DNA of 64,000 nucleotides from Schinkia azotoformans LMG 9581. GTDB taxonomy: Bacteria > Bacillota > Bacilli > Bacillales > Bacillaceae_J. The position numbers and the translations under genes are program-made. Below are positions 33,091 to 42,483 of the stretch, piece after piece; position 1 is the first letter of the stretch; every line of letters starts with the position of its first letter. The notes beneath the pieces were generated by a model. The model saw only the letters and a program-made list of their open reading frames with translations. It was not told the origin of the DNA and ran no database searches. The DNA is taken from NCBI RefSeq assembly GCF_000307855.1, contig NZ_AJLR01000116.1, positions 1 through 64,000 on the forward strand. The letters run 5' to 3'.

Positions 33091-35133
33091 ATGAATACAT
33101 ATGCTAGTCAGAAAGACGGGGTTTTTCCATCAGTCTGCTCCCTTGATTGTCCGGATCAATGTGGACTACTTATCCATAAAAAGGATGGAAAAATAATTAA
33201 AGTGGAGGGAGATCCAAACCACCCTGTTACAAAAGGAAACATTTGCAATAAAGTACGAAATGTCGCTGAACGGCTGTATGATGAGAAGCGATTACAATAC
33301 CCTTTGAAGTGTATTGGTAAAAAAGGAGAGGGAAAATTTGAAAGGATTAGCTGGGACGAAGCGATCCAAACGATCACTTCCCAATGGAAACAGCTTATCG
33401 AAACGGAAGGTCCTGAAAGTATCATTCCATACAGCTTCTACGGAAATATGGGAAATCTCAGTGCTGAAGGAATGGACCGTCGCTTCTTTAACAGGTTAGG
33501 TGCCACACAGCTTGATCGAACGATTTGCAGCACAGCTGGTGCAATGGGCTATAAATATACGATGGGCGGCAGCTTTGGAGTTGACCCCGTAGATACGATT
33601 CATGCAAAACTGTTCATCTTTTGGGGAATCAATGCAGTCAGCACGAATATGCACCAATGGGCAATAGCCCAAAAAGCCCGTAAAAATGGAGCCAAAATTG
33701 TAGTTATTGATGTCCATAAAAACCAAACTGGTAGAATGGCAGATTGGTTTATTCCGATTTTGCCAGGAACAGATACAGCGCTTGCCTTAGGAATGATGCA
33801 CATCTTATTCGCAGAAAATCTGGTAGATGAAGCATTTTTACAGGAATATACAGTTGGTCATGGAGAGCTTCGGGACCATGTGGTTCAATATGATCCATCT
33901 ACTGTTTCTAAAATTACTGGAGTTCCAGATGAGGATATTTACAAGCTTGCAAGGTTATATGCTGAAACCTCCCCTTCCTTTATTCGAATTGGAAATGGCA
34001 TTCAGCACCATGATAATGGCGGCATGTGCGTTAGAACGATCGCCTGCCTCCCTGCTTTGACAGGCCAATGGCTGCATAAAGGTGGAGGTGCGATTAAATC
34101 TAATTCGAGTTATTTGGGATATAATGAAACATGGTTGCAAAGACCTGATTTATTAAAAAATAAGAATACCCGTATTATTAATATGAACGCCATTGGTGAG
34201 GCCCTGCTTTCATTGGAGAAACCGGTTAAATCTATGTACGTTTACCAAAGTAACCCAGCCGTTGTTGCACCATCTGGAAATAAAGTACGTACAGGACTTG
34301 AACGGGAAGATTTGTTTTTAGTCGTTCATGATTTATTTTTAACAGAAACGGCTAAATACGCAGATATTATCTTACCTGCTACCTCTTCCTATGAAAATAC
34401 GGATTTTTATTGTTCCTATTGGCATAACCACGTCCAAATTCAGGAGCCGGTTATCGAAGCGTATGGTGAATCAAAATCAAACACAGATGTATTCAGGCTC
34501 TTGGCAAAAGAAATGGGCTTTGACGATCCCGCTCTTTTTGAAACAGACGTAGAACTTATTACAGGTGCGCTTGAAAATACGGGTAATCCTTATATTGAAG
34601 GCATTACGTATGAAATGTTGGTAGAAAAGAAATATGTGAAAGCAAACATGAAGCCATTATTCCCTGGTAAGCTGGAAACACCAAGCGGGAAAATCGAACT
34701 TTATTCACAAAAGATGGCCAATGCAGGGCTTCCACCATTGCCGACTTATATCCCATTATGTGATGACGGGGATTTTCCATTTCAATTTGTCCCGGCACCT
34801 AATCACAATTTCTTAAACTCTACTTTTTCTAACAATGAGAAACACGTAAGTTTGGAAAAAGAACCGAAATTGCACTTGAATATGCAAGACGCTTTGTTAA
34901 GAAATATCGAGGACGGGGATCTAGTCCGTGTTTGGAACGAGCGTGGAGAATGTGAGTTGAAAGTATCAGTAGGTGAAAATGTGCTGCCAGGGGTTGTTGC
35001 CACACAGGGATTGTGGAGCGACCGTCCTGGAACGAAGCATCACCTCAACTCTCTCACACCTGACCGCATCGCAGATATCGGCGGCGGAGCAACGTTCTTT
35101 TCAGGACGAGTGGATGTAGAGAAGGTAAAGTAG
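33091..35133 (+). CDS. Molybdopterin-dependent oxidoreductase (DMSO reductase family)
   Basis: A 680-residue catalytic subunit. An N-terminal [4Fe-4S] site is formed by Cys16, Cys20, Cys24 and Cys52. The bis-MGD domains follow, with RTICSTAGAMG, LFIFWGINAVSTNMHQW and the C-terminal molydopterin dinucleotide-binding barrel (about 560-680). No Tat signal peptide, so it is cytoplasmic. It resembles B. subtilis YyaE and other formate dehydrogenase / thiosulfate reductase-like enzymes without assigned substrate. No partner electron-transfer subunits are adjacent. RBS AAAAAGGAGAG precedes the ATG. Confidence 0.82.
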   Translation: MNTYASQKDGVFPSVCSLDCPDQCGLLIHKKDGKIIKVEGDPNHPVTKGNICNKVRNVAERLYDEKRLQYPLKCIGKKGEGKFERISWDEAIQTITSQWKQLIETEGPESIIPYSFYGNMGNLSAEGMDRRFFNRLGATQLDRTICSTAGAMGYKYTMGGSFGVDPVDTIHAKLFIFWGINAVSTNMHQWAIAQKARKNGAKIVVIDVHKNQTGRMADWFIPILPGTDTALALGMMHILFAENLVDEAFLQEYTVGHGELRDHVVQYDPSTVSKITGVPDEDIYKLARLYAETSPSFIRIGNGIQHHDNGGMCVRTIACLPALTGQWLHKGGGAIKSNSSYLGYNETWLQRPDLLKNKNTRIINMNAIGEALLSLEKPVKSMYVYQSNPAVVAPSGNKVRTGLEREDLFLVVHDLFLTETAKYADIILPATSSYENTDFYCSYWHNHVQIQEPVIEAYGESKSNTDVFRLLAKEMGFDDPALFETDVELITGALENTGNPYIEGITYEMLVEKKYVKANMKPLFPGKLETPSGKIELYSQKMANAGLPPLPTYIPLCDDGDFPFQFVPAPNHNFLNSTFSNNEKHVSLEKEPKLHLNMQDALLRNIEDGDLVRVWNERGECELKVSVGENVLPGVVATQGLWSDRPGTKHHLNSLTPDRIADIGGGATFFSGRVDVEKVK

Positions 35134-35155
35134 ATATAAGCTAATTCATTTAATG

Positions 35156-35187
35156 AAAAAAGATTAGCAGTGTATGCTAATCTTTTT
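35156..35187. terminator. Bidirectional terminator
   Basis: AAAAAGATTAGCA / TGCTAATCTTTTT stem, five-base loop, A-run left and T-run right, between two convergent genes. Confidence 0.9.
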
Positions 35188-35194
35188 CATATTT

Positions 35195-36109
35195 TTATCC
35201 AGTAAAATCTTTAAGTTTGTCTGAAAAACTTAAGATATCATCAGATAGTTCTTGAACAAGAATATTACTTATATCCGAAACAAGTGATGCTTTTTCTGAT
35301 TCATCGATTTCAAGTTTTTCTATTCTTGATTTTAATTTTTTTAATTCCATATCTTTTTTTTCAATAATCGCTTTATATTCATGCCCCATTTCATTCCAAC
35401 TATCGTTAAGTAATTTAACTACAGATGATAGTTCATCTGCACTTCCAGCCAGACGGTTAAGCACTAAGAGATTTAATGCTAACACGTTCGGTATATTATT
35501 ACTTGGGTATCTTAGTTGATGATCAATTTCACCATACCCTTCCTCGAAAATAGTCCTAACTTGTATTTCCGCAATTACATTTTGACGTGTTGGGGTAAAA
35601 TTAACTAAATAATGAACGGAACGATAGCCTGACTCTCTTGATTTTATGGATAATCCCAAATTTTCATAGGGTTCTTTATTATCACCATCTCTTATATTGG
35701 CAACTATTTCGATCGTTTCCCAAGTTTCTTTAATAAAATTATGTATACTCTCCCAGTCCTCTTTAAATATATGGATAACACGTACACCAATCAAATCTGT
35801 TATTTCTCTTCTGTAATTGTCTACCGAAAATTGAAATTCTTTACCGTAGGTCCCCTGTCTATCAGAGGTTTTCCTAATAAGTTTAGCTACCAAGTGTTTT
35901 GGTTCTTTTACCCTTGATTTAACCGTATGAACATTTTTATGTTTTCGGAACACATCCGCAATATAGTTAGCTTGTGTTTCTAATTGGGGTTTCAGATTAA
36001 GATAGTCATTGTAAATAAGCATTAGGTTTTCCCAATCAATATTATTTTGATTTAAATAATCTTCTGTAAAATGATACTCATTTAAGAAAGTGCTTTTATC
36101 TAAATTCAA
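35195..36109 (-). CDS. Stand-alone RelA/SpoT synthetase-domain protein
   Basis: A 304-residue protein with only the nucleotidyltransferase (synthetase) domain of RelA/SpoT: SRVK at 65-68, DLIGVRV at 105-111, GYRSVHY at 161-167, EIQVRT at 181-186 and DH at 196-197. A long helical C-terminus (about 205-300) with a charged coiled coil near 246-275 replaces HD, TGS and ACT domains. It is larger than RelP/RelQ (about 210 residues). It could make (p)ppGpp, or be a toxSAS-type enzyme that modifies tRNA. No obvious antitoxin gene is adjacent. TTG start with AAAGGAGG eight bases upstream. Confidence 0.8.
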   Translation of the reverse strand: MNLDKSTFLNEYHFTEDYLNQNNIDWENLMLIYNDYLNLKPQLETQANYIADVFRKHKNVHTVKSRVKEPKHLVAKLIRKTSDRQGTYGKEFQFSVDNYRREITDLIGVRVIHIFKEDWESIHNFIKETWETIEIVANIRDGDNKEPYENLGLSIKSRESGYRSVHYLVNFTPTRQNVIAEIQVRTIFEEGYGEIDHQLRYPSNNIPNVLALNLLVLNRLAGSADELSSVVKLLNDSWNEMGHEYKAIIEKKDMELKKLKSRIEKLEIDESEKASLVSDISNILVQELSDDILSFSDKLKDFTG

Positions 36110-36322
36110 TAAGGGTGCCTCCTTTATCCATTTGCATTCATTTTAACAATTATTTCAGTATCTGGAAATGAAATCTCTTTTTAAGTTTCGTCACAGAATT
36201 GTTGTTATTTTGACATAATTTCGTTATACTTTCTTTGATATTAAATAACTTTTAAATATAAAAAATATCTATGAAGAGCTTTTGTTATAGTATAAAAGAG
36301 ACACGAAAAGGGGGACTTAAAA

Positions 36323-37390
36323 ATGAAAAATCTCGTGGTTGTAGGTGGCGGTTACGGTGGTATGAGAATACTTGCCCGTTTTTTGCCTAATCAACTTCCT
36401 GATGACGTAAAAATTACACTAATTGATCGGAATCCTTATCATTGCTTGAAAACGGAATATTATGCTTTAGCTGCGGGGACTATTTCAGACCAAGATGTAC
36501 GTGTGGCTTTTCCTGAACACCCAGGGCTGGACATTGCATATGGTGAAGTAAGAGGATTTGATTTAGAAGAAAAAAAGGTGCTTTTGAAAGACATGAAGCC
36601 GGTTCCTTATGATGATTTAATTATTGGATTGGGTTGTGAAGACAACTATCATAATGTACCTGGTGCAGCGGAGAACACCTACAGTATCCAATCCATCGAA
36701 AAATCACGTGAAACCTACAAGGTTCTGAATGATCTACCTCCCGGGTCGACCGTTAGCATTGTTGGTGCTGGATTAAGCGGTGTTGAGTTGGCTAGTGAAC
36801 TTCGCGAAAGCCGTCTAGATTTGGACATTAAATTATTTGATCGTGGTAAACATATTTTATCTTCATATCCTGTTCGTTTAAGTAAGTATGTAGAAGAGTG
36901 GTTCAATACAAATGGCGTTGAAATTGTAAGTGAATCCAATATTACAAAAATTGAACCAAATTTACTGTACAATCATGATGAAGCTATTAACAGTGATGCT
37001 GTTGTCTGGACTGCAGGTGTTCAACCGAATATTATTGTTAGGGAAATGCCTGTAGAGAAGGACGGTCATGGTCGGATAGTAATTACACCACACCACAATA
37101 TTCCAAATAATGAACATGTGTATGTAGTTGGTGACTGTGCAAGTCTACCCCATGCACCAAGTGCGCAATTGGCAGAAGGTCAGGCAGAACAAATCGTTGA
37201 GATCTTATTAAAGCGCTGGAATAACGAGGAATTACCGGAATCAATGCCAACAATCAAACTAAAAGGAATTCTTGGATCTCTAGGAAAAAAACATGGTTTT
37301 GGATTAGTAGCAGAACGCCCTGTTACAGGAAGATTTGCGCGCTTTATTAAATCTGGTATTCTTTGGTTGTATAAATATCATAATGCTTAA
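36323..37390 (+). CDS. NDH-2-like NAD(P)/FAD-dependent oxidoreductase (YutJ type)
   Basis: A 355-residue flavoprotein with an N-terminal FAD fold (VVVGGGYGGMRI), a second Rossmann motif (VSIVGAGLSGVELASE, about 145-160) and the YVVGDCAS segment binding FAD near 270. It matches type II NADH dehydrogenase-like proteins, closest in my recollection to B. subtilis YutJ (same length). It would oxidise NAD(P)H at the membrane surface. RBS AAAAGGGGGACTT is upstream. Confidence 0.85.
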   Translation: MKNLVVVGGGYGGMRILARFLPNQLPDDVKITLIDRNPYHCLKTEYYALAAGTISDQDVRVAFPEHPGLDIAYGEVRGFDLEEKKVLLKDMKPVPYDDLIIGLGCEDNYHNVPGAAENTYSIQSIEKSRETYKVLNDLPPGSTVSIVGAGLSGVELASELRESRLDLDIKLFDRGKHILSSYPVRLSKYVEEWFNTNGVEIVSESNITKIEPNLLYNHDEAINSDAVVWTAGVQPNIIVREMPVEKDGHGRIVITPHHNIPNNEHVYVVGDCASLPHAPSAQLAEGQAEQIVEILLKRWNNEELPESMPTIKLKGILGSLGKKHGFGLVAERPVTGRFARFIKSGILWLYKYHNA

Positions 37391-37398
37391 AGAGAAGA

Positions 37399-37429
37399 AC
37401 ATACAAGCTCCCTTTGTATGTTTTTTTTT
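37399..37429 (+). terminator. Rho-independent terminator
   Basis: ACATACAA / TTGTATGT stem with a seven-base loop followed by eight T residues, 9 bases after the oxidoreductase stop. Confidence 0.9.
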
Positions 37430-37513
37430 CAAATTACTAGTAAAGCAATGTTTATGTTAAGATATGGGTACATAAAAATGTTTGCTATTCCAACATCAAA
37501 AGAGGGAATTATA

Positions 37514-37963
37514 ATGAAAGTAAGAGACTTCATGATTACGAAAGTTTTTACGGTAAAACCTTCGAGTACGATCAAGGAACTGTTAGATATACTCAATTCC
37601 AATCGAATTGGAGGTGTACCTGTTGTTGATGATAAGGGGCATCTAGTAGGAATGGTATCAGATGGAGATGTATTGCGCTACCTATCTCCAAAGCGTCTTG
37701 GATTTGCTGGACTTATTTACATAATTGAGGATGGGGAATTAGAAAACGTATTACATGAAAAGTTGGATACATCTGTCAAAGAAATCATGACAAAAAGAAA
37801 TATCCTCTCCGTATCACCTGAAGATGAGTTTGAAATGACAATGCGCTTATTATCTATACATAATTATAAAAAACTTCCGGTAGTTAATAGAGCTGGACGA
37901 GTCATTGGTGTTCTAAGCAGGGGTGACATTATTAATAATATATGGAAAAAAATTATTACATAA
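37514..37963 (+). CDS. Tandem CBS-domain protein
   Basis: A 149-residue protein of two CBS domains (residues about 1-60 and 90-149): VRDFMITKVFTVKP ... GGVPVVDDKGHLVGMVSDGDVLRYL and KEIMTKRNILSVSP ... KKLPVVNRAGRVIGVLSRGDII. Such proteins bind adenosine nucleotides and act as sensors. The ATG at 37514 follows AGAGGGA; longer frames upstream start within the previous terminator and are rejected. Partner unknown. Confidence 0.88.
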   Translation: MKVRDFMITKVFTVKPSSTIKELLDILNSNRIGGVPVVDDKGHLVGMVSDGDVLRYLSPKRLGFAGLIYIIEDGELENVLHEKLDTSVKEIMTKRNILSVSPEDEFEMTMRLLSIHNYKKLPVVNRAGRVIGVLSRGDIINNIWKKIIT

Positions 37964-37979
37964 AATTAATAAGGAAGAA

Positions 37980-38009
37980 GGTGCCCCAAATATAACTTAG
38001 AGGGGCACC
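37980..38009. terminator. Hairpin between convergent genes, probable terminator
   Basis: GGTGCCCC / GGGGCACC stem, 14-base loop, between the CBS gene and thrC. T-runs are weak on both sides. Confidence 0.5.
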
Positions 38010-38034
38010 CTGTTATCAATAATCTTATAGATTT

Positions 38035-39435
38035 TTATTGTGCAGAACTGAAAAGTTTCTTTAATCTACGAGCGATTTCCTCATTGTCTGCCCTAACAAC
38101 TTCTAGGAATTGTGGTTTATCAAACAATTGCTGAATTTGCTCTGGATATGTCTGCTCTATATTACATAATTCTATTGCTTCATTAAATTTAGCTGGATGT
38201 GCTGTAGATAATGTAACGCATACTTCATTAGGTATACTTGATTTTTCATAAGCAGCAACTCCACAAGATGTATGAGGATCAAGCAAATAATTTGTGTCTG
38301 CATAGTACGTCTTAATCGTTTGCAGACATTCTTCATTTCTCACGCCATGGGCTGCAAAATCCACTTGTACTTGACGAAGAAGCTCTTCACCCACAACAAT
38401 TTTTCCTTCTGACTTGAATTGATCCATTAATTCACGTACAGCGCTTGGGTTTTCATCTAGCAAGTAGTATAGGTAACGCTCGAAGTTGCTCGCCACTTGT
38501 ATATCCATTGACGGGCTATAAGTACCACGGAATTCACCTGGCTGGTACACTCCATCCTTGATAAAACGTTCTAATATATTGTTCTCATTTGTAGCAACGA
38601 TAAGCTTACCTACTGGTAAACCCATTCTCTTCGCTAAATAACCGGCAAAAATATCACCGAAGTTTCCAGTTGGCACACTGAAGTTTAAATTCTTAATATC
38701 CTGCTCTTTTGCCACTTGGAAATACGCATAAAAATAATAAACTGTTTGTGCTAAAATACGAGCAAAGTTAATAGAATTAATAGCACGTAAATGATATTTT
38801 TCTTTGAACTCTAAATCCGCGAAAATTTCCTTGATAATTCTTTGACCATCATCAAACGTTCCTTCTATTGCTAAATTTAAAACCGTTGGATCATTGACAG
38901 TTGTCATTTGCAGTTCTTGAACCCTACTTACCTTTCCATGAGGATGCAAAATACAAATGCGAATTCCTTCTTTTCCTCTTACCCCTTCAATCGCAGATGC
39001 ACCTGTATCGCCAGAAGTAGCACCAAGAATATTGATCGTTACTCCAGTTTTCTTAGCAATATAGGAATACAAATTCCCTAAAAATTGCAGCGCCACATCC
39101 TTAAATGCAAAGGTTGGACCATGGAATAATTCAAGCACATACATATTATCCTTAATCTTTTGAACAGGTGTCACCTCTGGATGACGGAACGTTCCATAGC
39201 TTTTATTAATTAATTCTTTAAGTTCATTTTCTGGAATTTCTCCATCAACATAATAGGAAATAATTTCGTATGCTAATTCCTGATAAGACAGCTTGGACAT
39301 AGACTGCAGCTTTTCTGCAGGAATGTGTGGGATTTGTTCCGGAACTAGAAGCCCGCCGTCGGTTGCAAGTCCCATTAAAACTGTATCAATAAAACCAATT
39401 TCATTTACATTGCCACGTGTACTAATGTATTTCAT
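38035..39435 (-). CDS. thrC: Threonine synthase, long type
   Basis: A 466-residue PLP enzyme converting O-phosphohomoserine to threonine. The PLP lysine is Lys112 in GPTFAFKDVAL, and the phosphate loop is GATSGDTGASAIE. The N-terminal MKYISTRGN ... LATDGGLLVP extension marks the longer E. coli/yeast-like class; B. subtilis ThrC is a shorter type of about 350 residues. It stands alone, away from hom and thrB. The ATG at 39435 is five bases after GGAGG; an upstream TTG precedes that site. Confidence 0.9.
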   Translation of the reverse strand: MKYISTRGNVNEIGFIDTVLMGLATDGGLLVPEQIPHIPAEKLQSMSKLSYQELAYEIISYYVDGEIPENELKELINKSYGTFRHPEVTPVQKIKDNMYVLELFHGPTFAFKDVALQFLGNLYSYIAKKTGVTINILGATSGDTGASAIEGVRGKEGIRICILHPHGKVSRVQELQMTTVNDPTVLNLAIEGTFDDGQRIIKEIFADLEFKEKYHLRAINSINFARILAQTVYYFYAYFQVAKEQDIKNLNFSVPTGNFGDIFAGYLAKRMGLPVGKLIVATNENNILERFIKDGVYQPGEFRGTYSPSMDIQVASNFERYLYYLLDENPSAVRELMDQFKSEGKIVVGEELLRQVQVDFAAHGVRNEECLQTIKTYYADTNYLLDPHTSCGVAAYEKSSIPNEVCVTLSTAHPAKFNEAIELCNIEQTYPEQIQQLFDKPQFLEVVRADNEEIARRLKKLFSSAQ

Positions 39436-39539
39436 AATATCCTCCAACAAAAAAATAAAATATACTACTATCCTTACCTAGAATTAGCTTGGAGTCAATA
39501 AGGAATTCGAAAAAATTAGACAACTTTTTTATTTAAATG

Positions 39540-39737
39540 TTATCCTTTGGGATTTTGAATAGAATTTTTCACTTCTTGAATATCGGTATCACTATAATTT
39601 CCGGTGCCATGTCCGCTCGATGTTTTGACCAGCCATTCTTTTACTTCATTATAGGACAAGCCTGAGTTCTCATTTTGACTTTTTACTTCATTAATATTGG
39701 TCCCCACAATTGTAAAGGCATCCTGACTATTTTTCAC
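39540..39737 (-). CDS. Small Asn/Ser-rich protein, possibly SASP-like
   Basis: A 65-residue hydrophilic protein. GTG start nine bases after GGGAGG. It contains two loosely similar units, GTNINEVKSQNENSG and DTDIQEVKNSIQN, which recall the T-N/D-x-Q-x-V-x-x-Q-N pattern of gamma-type small acid-soluble spore proteins, joined by LSYNEVKEWLVKTSSGHGTG. The resemblance is weak and the assignment tentative. Confidence 0.55.
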   Translation of the reverse strand: MKNSQDAFTIVGTNINEVKSQNENSGLSYNEVKEWLVKTSSGHGTGNYSDTDIQEVKNSIQNPKG

Positions 39738-39982
39738 AATAATATACCTCCCATTCTGTTTTTCTTTATTTTCTATCAAAAAAAGATATTTATTAGGTTT
39801 TAATATAGAAAGTAATGGGAATTGTATATTTGAATCTAGTCCTAATTGTTCGTTACATACAGTAATGAGAAATGTTATGAATAAATGATAATTAACCATT
39901 AGGATCAATTTTAATTCATTTAATGTAATAATCCATTTTTTTAAAATTATTATAAATTTTAGGATGAAATTAAGTATTATTG
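39738..39982. other. AT-rich gap upstream of the ahpC promoter
   Basis: The reading frame of the small gene continues open across part of this stretch, but it is AT-driven (Ile/Leu/Asn/Lys) and has no ribosome site; nothing else is seen. Confidence 0.4.
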
Positions 39983-40036
39983 TTGACAAGGAATTAAAAA
40001 TATATAATAATAAATACTGTATTATAATTATTATAA
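39983..40036 (+). promoter_or_regulatory. SigA promoter and exact PerR box of ahpC
   Basis: TTGACA at 39983-39988, then AATAAT with 17-base spacing (or TATAAT at 14). TTATAATTATTATAA at 40022-40036 matches the PerR consensus TTATAATnATTATAA at every position and overlaps the expected transcription start. PerR derepression by peroxide is therefore expected. Confidence 0.85.
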
Positions 40037-40124
40037 ATAACTAATTATTGGTTATTTAATAAGTTTTGGACATTTGTCTAAAACAACATATTGTTTACAA
40101 AAAAATATTAGGAGGAATTTTATT

Positions 40125-40688
40125 ATGTCTTTAATTGGAAAAGAAGTACAACCATTCAAAGCTCAAGCATTTCATAACGGAGAGTTCATCGAAGTAACTG
40201 AACAAAATTTCAAAGGAAAATGGAGTGTAGTTTGTTTCTACCCTGCTGACTTTACTTTTGTATGTCCTACTGAACTTGAAGATCTTCAAAATAACTATGC
40301 AACTTTAAAGGAACTTGGTGTTGAAGTATATTCTGTATCAACAGATACACATTTCACTCATAAAGCTTGGCATGATACTTCAGATACTATTAAGAAAATC
40401 GAGTATATTATGATTGGTGACCCTTCACACCAAATTAGCCGCAACTTTGATGTATTAATTGAAGAAGATGGTCTTGCTGACCGTGGTACTTTCATTATCG
40501 ATCCAGACGGTGTTGTTCAAGCACTTGAAATTAATGCTGGTGGCATTGGTCGTGATGCTAATACGATTGTTAGCAAAATTAAAGCTGCTCAATATGTTCG
40601 TAATAATCCAGGCGAGGTTTGCCCTGCAAAATGGCAAGAAGGCTCTCAAACACTTAAGCCAAGCCTTGATCTTGTAGGTAAAATCTAA
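40125..40688 (+). CDS. ahpC: Alkyl hydroperoxide reductase peroxiredoxin AhpC
   Basis: A 187-residue typical 2-Cys peroxiredoxin. Peroxidatic Cys47 lies in DFTFVCPTE and resolving Cys166 in GEVCPAKW, the same positions as in B. subtilis AhpC. It reduces H2O2 and organic hydroperoxides and is recycled by AhpF, encoded next. The ATG at 40125 has AGGAGG ahead; the longer frame starting at 40074 lacks one. PerR-controlled by its upstream box, with its own terminator before ahpF. Confidence 0.95.
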   Translation: MSLIGKEVQPFKAQAFHNGEFIEVTEQNFKGKWSVVCFYPADFTFVCPTELEDLQNNYATLKELGVEVYSVSTDTHFTHKAWHDTSDTIKKIEYIMIGDPSHQISRNFDVLIEEDGLADRGTFIIDPDGVVQALEINAGGIGRDANTIVSKIKAAQYVRNNPGEVCPAKWQEGSQTLKPSLDLVGKI

Positions 40689-40705
40689 TTCAATGCATAA
40701 TTCCG

Positions 40706-40750
40706 AAAGTCACTCTACTAATTTTACATAATGTAGAGTGACTTTTTTAT
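40706..40750 (+). terminator. Terminator of ahpC
   Basis: AAAGTCACTCTAC / GTAGAGTGACTTT perfect 13-bp stem, then a T-run. It separates ahpC from ahpF transcription. Confidence 0.85.
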
Positions 40751-40797
40751 GATTTTACATATTATTAATTATTAGGGCCCTTTCTCAATCATATTTA

Positions 40798-40851
40798 TTG
40801 ACAATAGTTTAGAAATATATAATAATAAATTTATAATTATAATTATTATAA
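40798..40851 (+). promoter_or_regulatory. SigA promoter and exact PerR box of ahpF
   Basis: TTGACA at 40798-40803, AATAAT 17 bases on, and TTATAATTATTATAA at 40837-40851, again a full PerR consensus match. The layout and flanking bases closely copy the ahpC promoter; an extra overlapping half-site starts at 40831. Confidence 0.85.
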
Positions 40852-40920
40852 ATAACTAATAATTATTGTTACTAACTTCTGAGGAGTTTCTTGAATATAT
40901 TATGGGAGGAGTGCATTTAA

Positions 40921-42450
40921 ATGATTTTAGATGCCGATATAAAAGCGCAATTAGAACAATATCTTCAATTAATGGAGGGAGAAATTCTACTTAAAGTTAG
41001 CGTAGGTTCTGACGACGTATCGAAAGATATGTTAGCTTTAATGGAAGAACTATCCTCTATGTCATCTAGAATTAAAATCGAACACACTCAATTAGAAAGA
41101 ACACCGAGCTTTAGTGTTAATAGAATTGGTGAAGATACGGGTATTACTTTTGCCGGGATCCCTCTTGGTCACGAATTCACTTCCTTAGTGTTGGCTCTAT
41201 TACAGGTCAGCGGTCGAGCTCCAAAAGTTGATCAAAAAGTCATTGAGCAAATTAAAAATATTAAAGGCGAATATCGCTTCGAAACATTTGTTAGCCTAAG
41301 CTGCCACAATTGTCCCGACGTTGTCCAAGCATTGAATATCATGAGTGTACTAAACCCGAATATTTCACATACAATGATCGATGGTGCGGCCTATAAAGAA
41401 GAGGCTGAAAGCAGAAACATCCTGGCCGTACCAACGGTGTTCCTAAATGGGGAAAACTTCGGAGGCGGACGTATGTCTCTTGAAGAAATTCTAGCTAAGC
41501 TTGGCTCTGCACCCGATGCATCTGAATTTGCTGACAAAGAGCCATTTGATGTTCTTGTTGTCGGTGGCGGTCCTGCAGGAGCAAGTGCAGCCATCTATGC
41601 AGCACGTAAAGGTATTCGTACAGGCATTGTTGCAGAGCGTTTTGGCGGTCAAATTATGGATACATTAGGAATTGAAAACTTTATAAGTGTTAAGCACACA
41701 GAAGGCCCTAAGCTTGCAGCAAGTCTTGAGGAGCACGTAAAAGAATATAATGTTGATATCATGAATTTACAGCGTGCGAAGCGTTTAGAAAAGAAAGACC
41801 TTATTGAGGTTGAACTGGAGAACGGTGCTGTTCTAAAGAGCAAAACGGTCATCCTTTCAACTGGGGCCCGTTGGCGTAATGTCGGCGTACCGGGCGAAAC
41901 GGAATATAAGAACAAAGGCGTAGCTTACTGCCCTCACTGTGACGGTCCATTGTTCGAAGGTAAAGATGTGGCTGTTATTGGTGGAGGTAATTCTGGTATT
42001 GAAGCAGCCATTGACCTTGCAGGTATTGTTAAGCATGTAACAGTTCTAGAGTTTATGCCAGAGCTAAAAGCTGATTCCGTTTTACAAGAACGATTAACTA
42101 GCCTTCCGAACGTAACTGTTCTTAAGAATGTCCAAACAAAGGAAATTACAGGAACAGATAAAGTCAATGGTATCACCTATATTGAACGTGACACAGGGGT
42201 TGAAAAGCATATTGAATTAGCTGGAGTATTCGTACAGATTGGTCTTGTACCAAATACAGATTGGCTAGAAGGAACTGTTGAACGTAATCGTATGGGTGAA
42301 ATCATCGTTGATAATCGTGGTGCAACAAACATCCCTGGTGTTTTTGCTGCTGGTGACTGCACAACAAATCCATATAAGCAGATTGTTATTTCAATGGGAT
42401 CAGGTGCTACAGCGGCTTTAGGGGCATTTGATTATTTAATTCGAAATTAA
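40921..42450 (+). CDS. ahpF: Alkyl hydroperoxide reductase flavoprotein AhpF
   Basis: A 509-residue NADH:peroxiredoxin reductase. The N-terminal double thioredoxin-fold domain has CHNC (128-131); an FAD site [10 protein letters not shown] lies near 213-222, the active disulfide is CPHC (337-340) and the NAD motif is GGGNSG (about 354-359). Electrons pass NADH to FAD to CPHC to CHNC to AhpC. RBS GGGAGG precedes the ATG. It has its own PerR promoter rather than relying on ahpC read-through. Confidence 0.95.
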   Translation: MILDADIKAQLEQYLQLMEGEILLKVSVGSDDVSKDMLALMEELSSMSSRIKIEHTQLERTPSFSVNRIGEDTGITFAGIPLGHEFTSLVLALLQVSGRAPKVDQKVIEQIKNIKGEYRFETFVSLSCHNCPDVVQALNIMSVLNPNISHTMIDGAAYKEEAESRNILAVPTVFLNGENFGGGRMSLEEILAKLGSAPDASEFADKEPFDVLVVGGGPAGASAAIYAARKGIRTGIVAERFGGQIMDTLGIENFISVKHTEGPKLAASLEEHVKEYNVDIMNLQRAKRLEKKDLIEVELENGAVLKSKTVILSTGARWRNVGVPGETEYKNKGVAYCPHCDGPLFEGKDVAVIGGGNSGIEAAIDLAGIVKHVTVLEFMPELKADSVLQERLTSLPNVTVLKNVQTKEITGTDKVNGITYIERDTGVEKHIELAGVFVQIGLVPNTDWLEGTVERNRMGEIIVDNRGATNIPGVFAAGDCTTNPYKQIVISMGSGATAALGAFDYLIRN

Positions 42451-42483
42451 TTAAATTAATTGGAACTTTGCGAAAGTCACTTT

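Noticed and set aside
39738-39989. N-terminal extension of the 65-residue gene
   Set aside because: Ile/Leu/Asn-rich translation with no start signal; the GTG after GGGAGG explains the gene.
40074-40124. Longer AhpC start
   Set aside because: Homologues begin at MSLIGK and only that ATG has a ribosome site.
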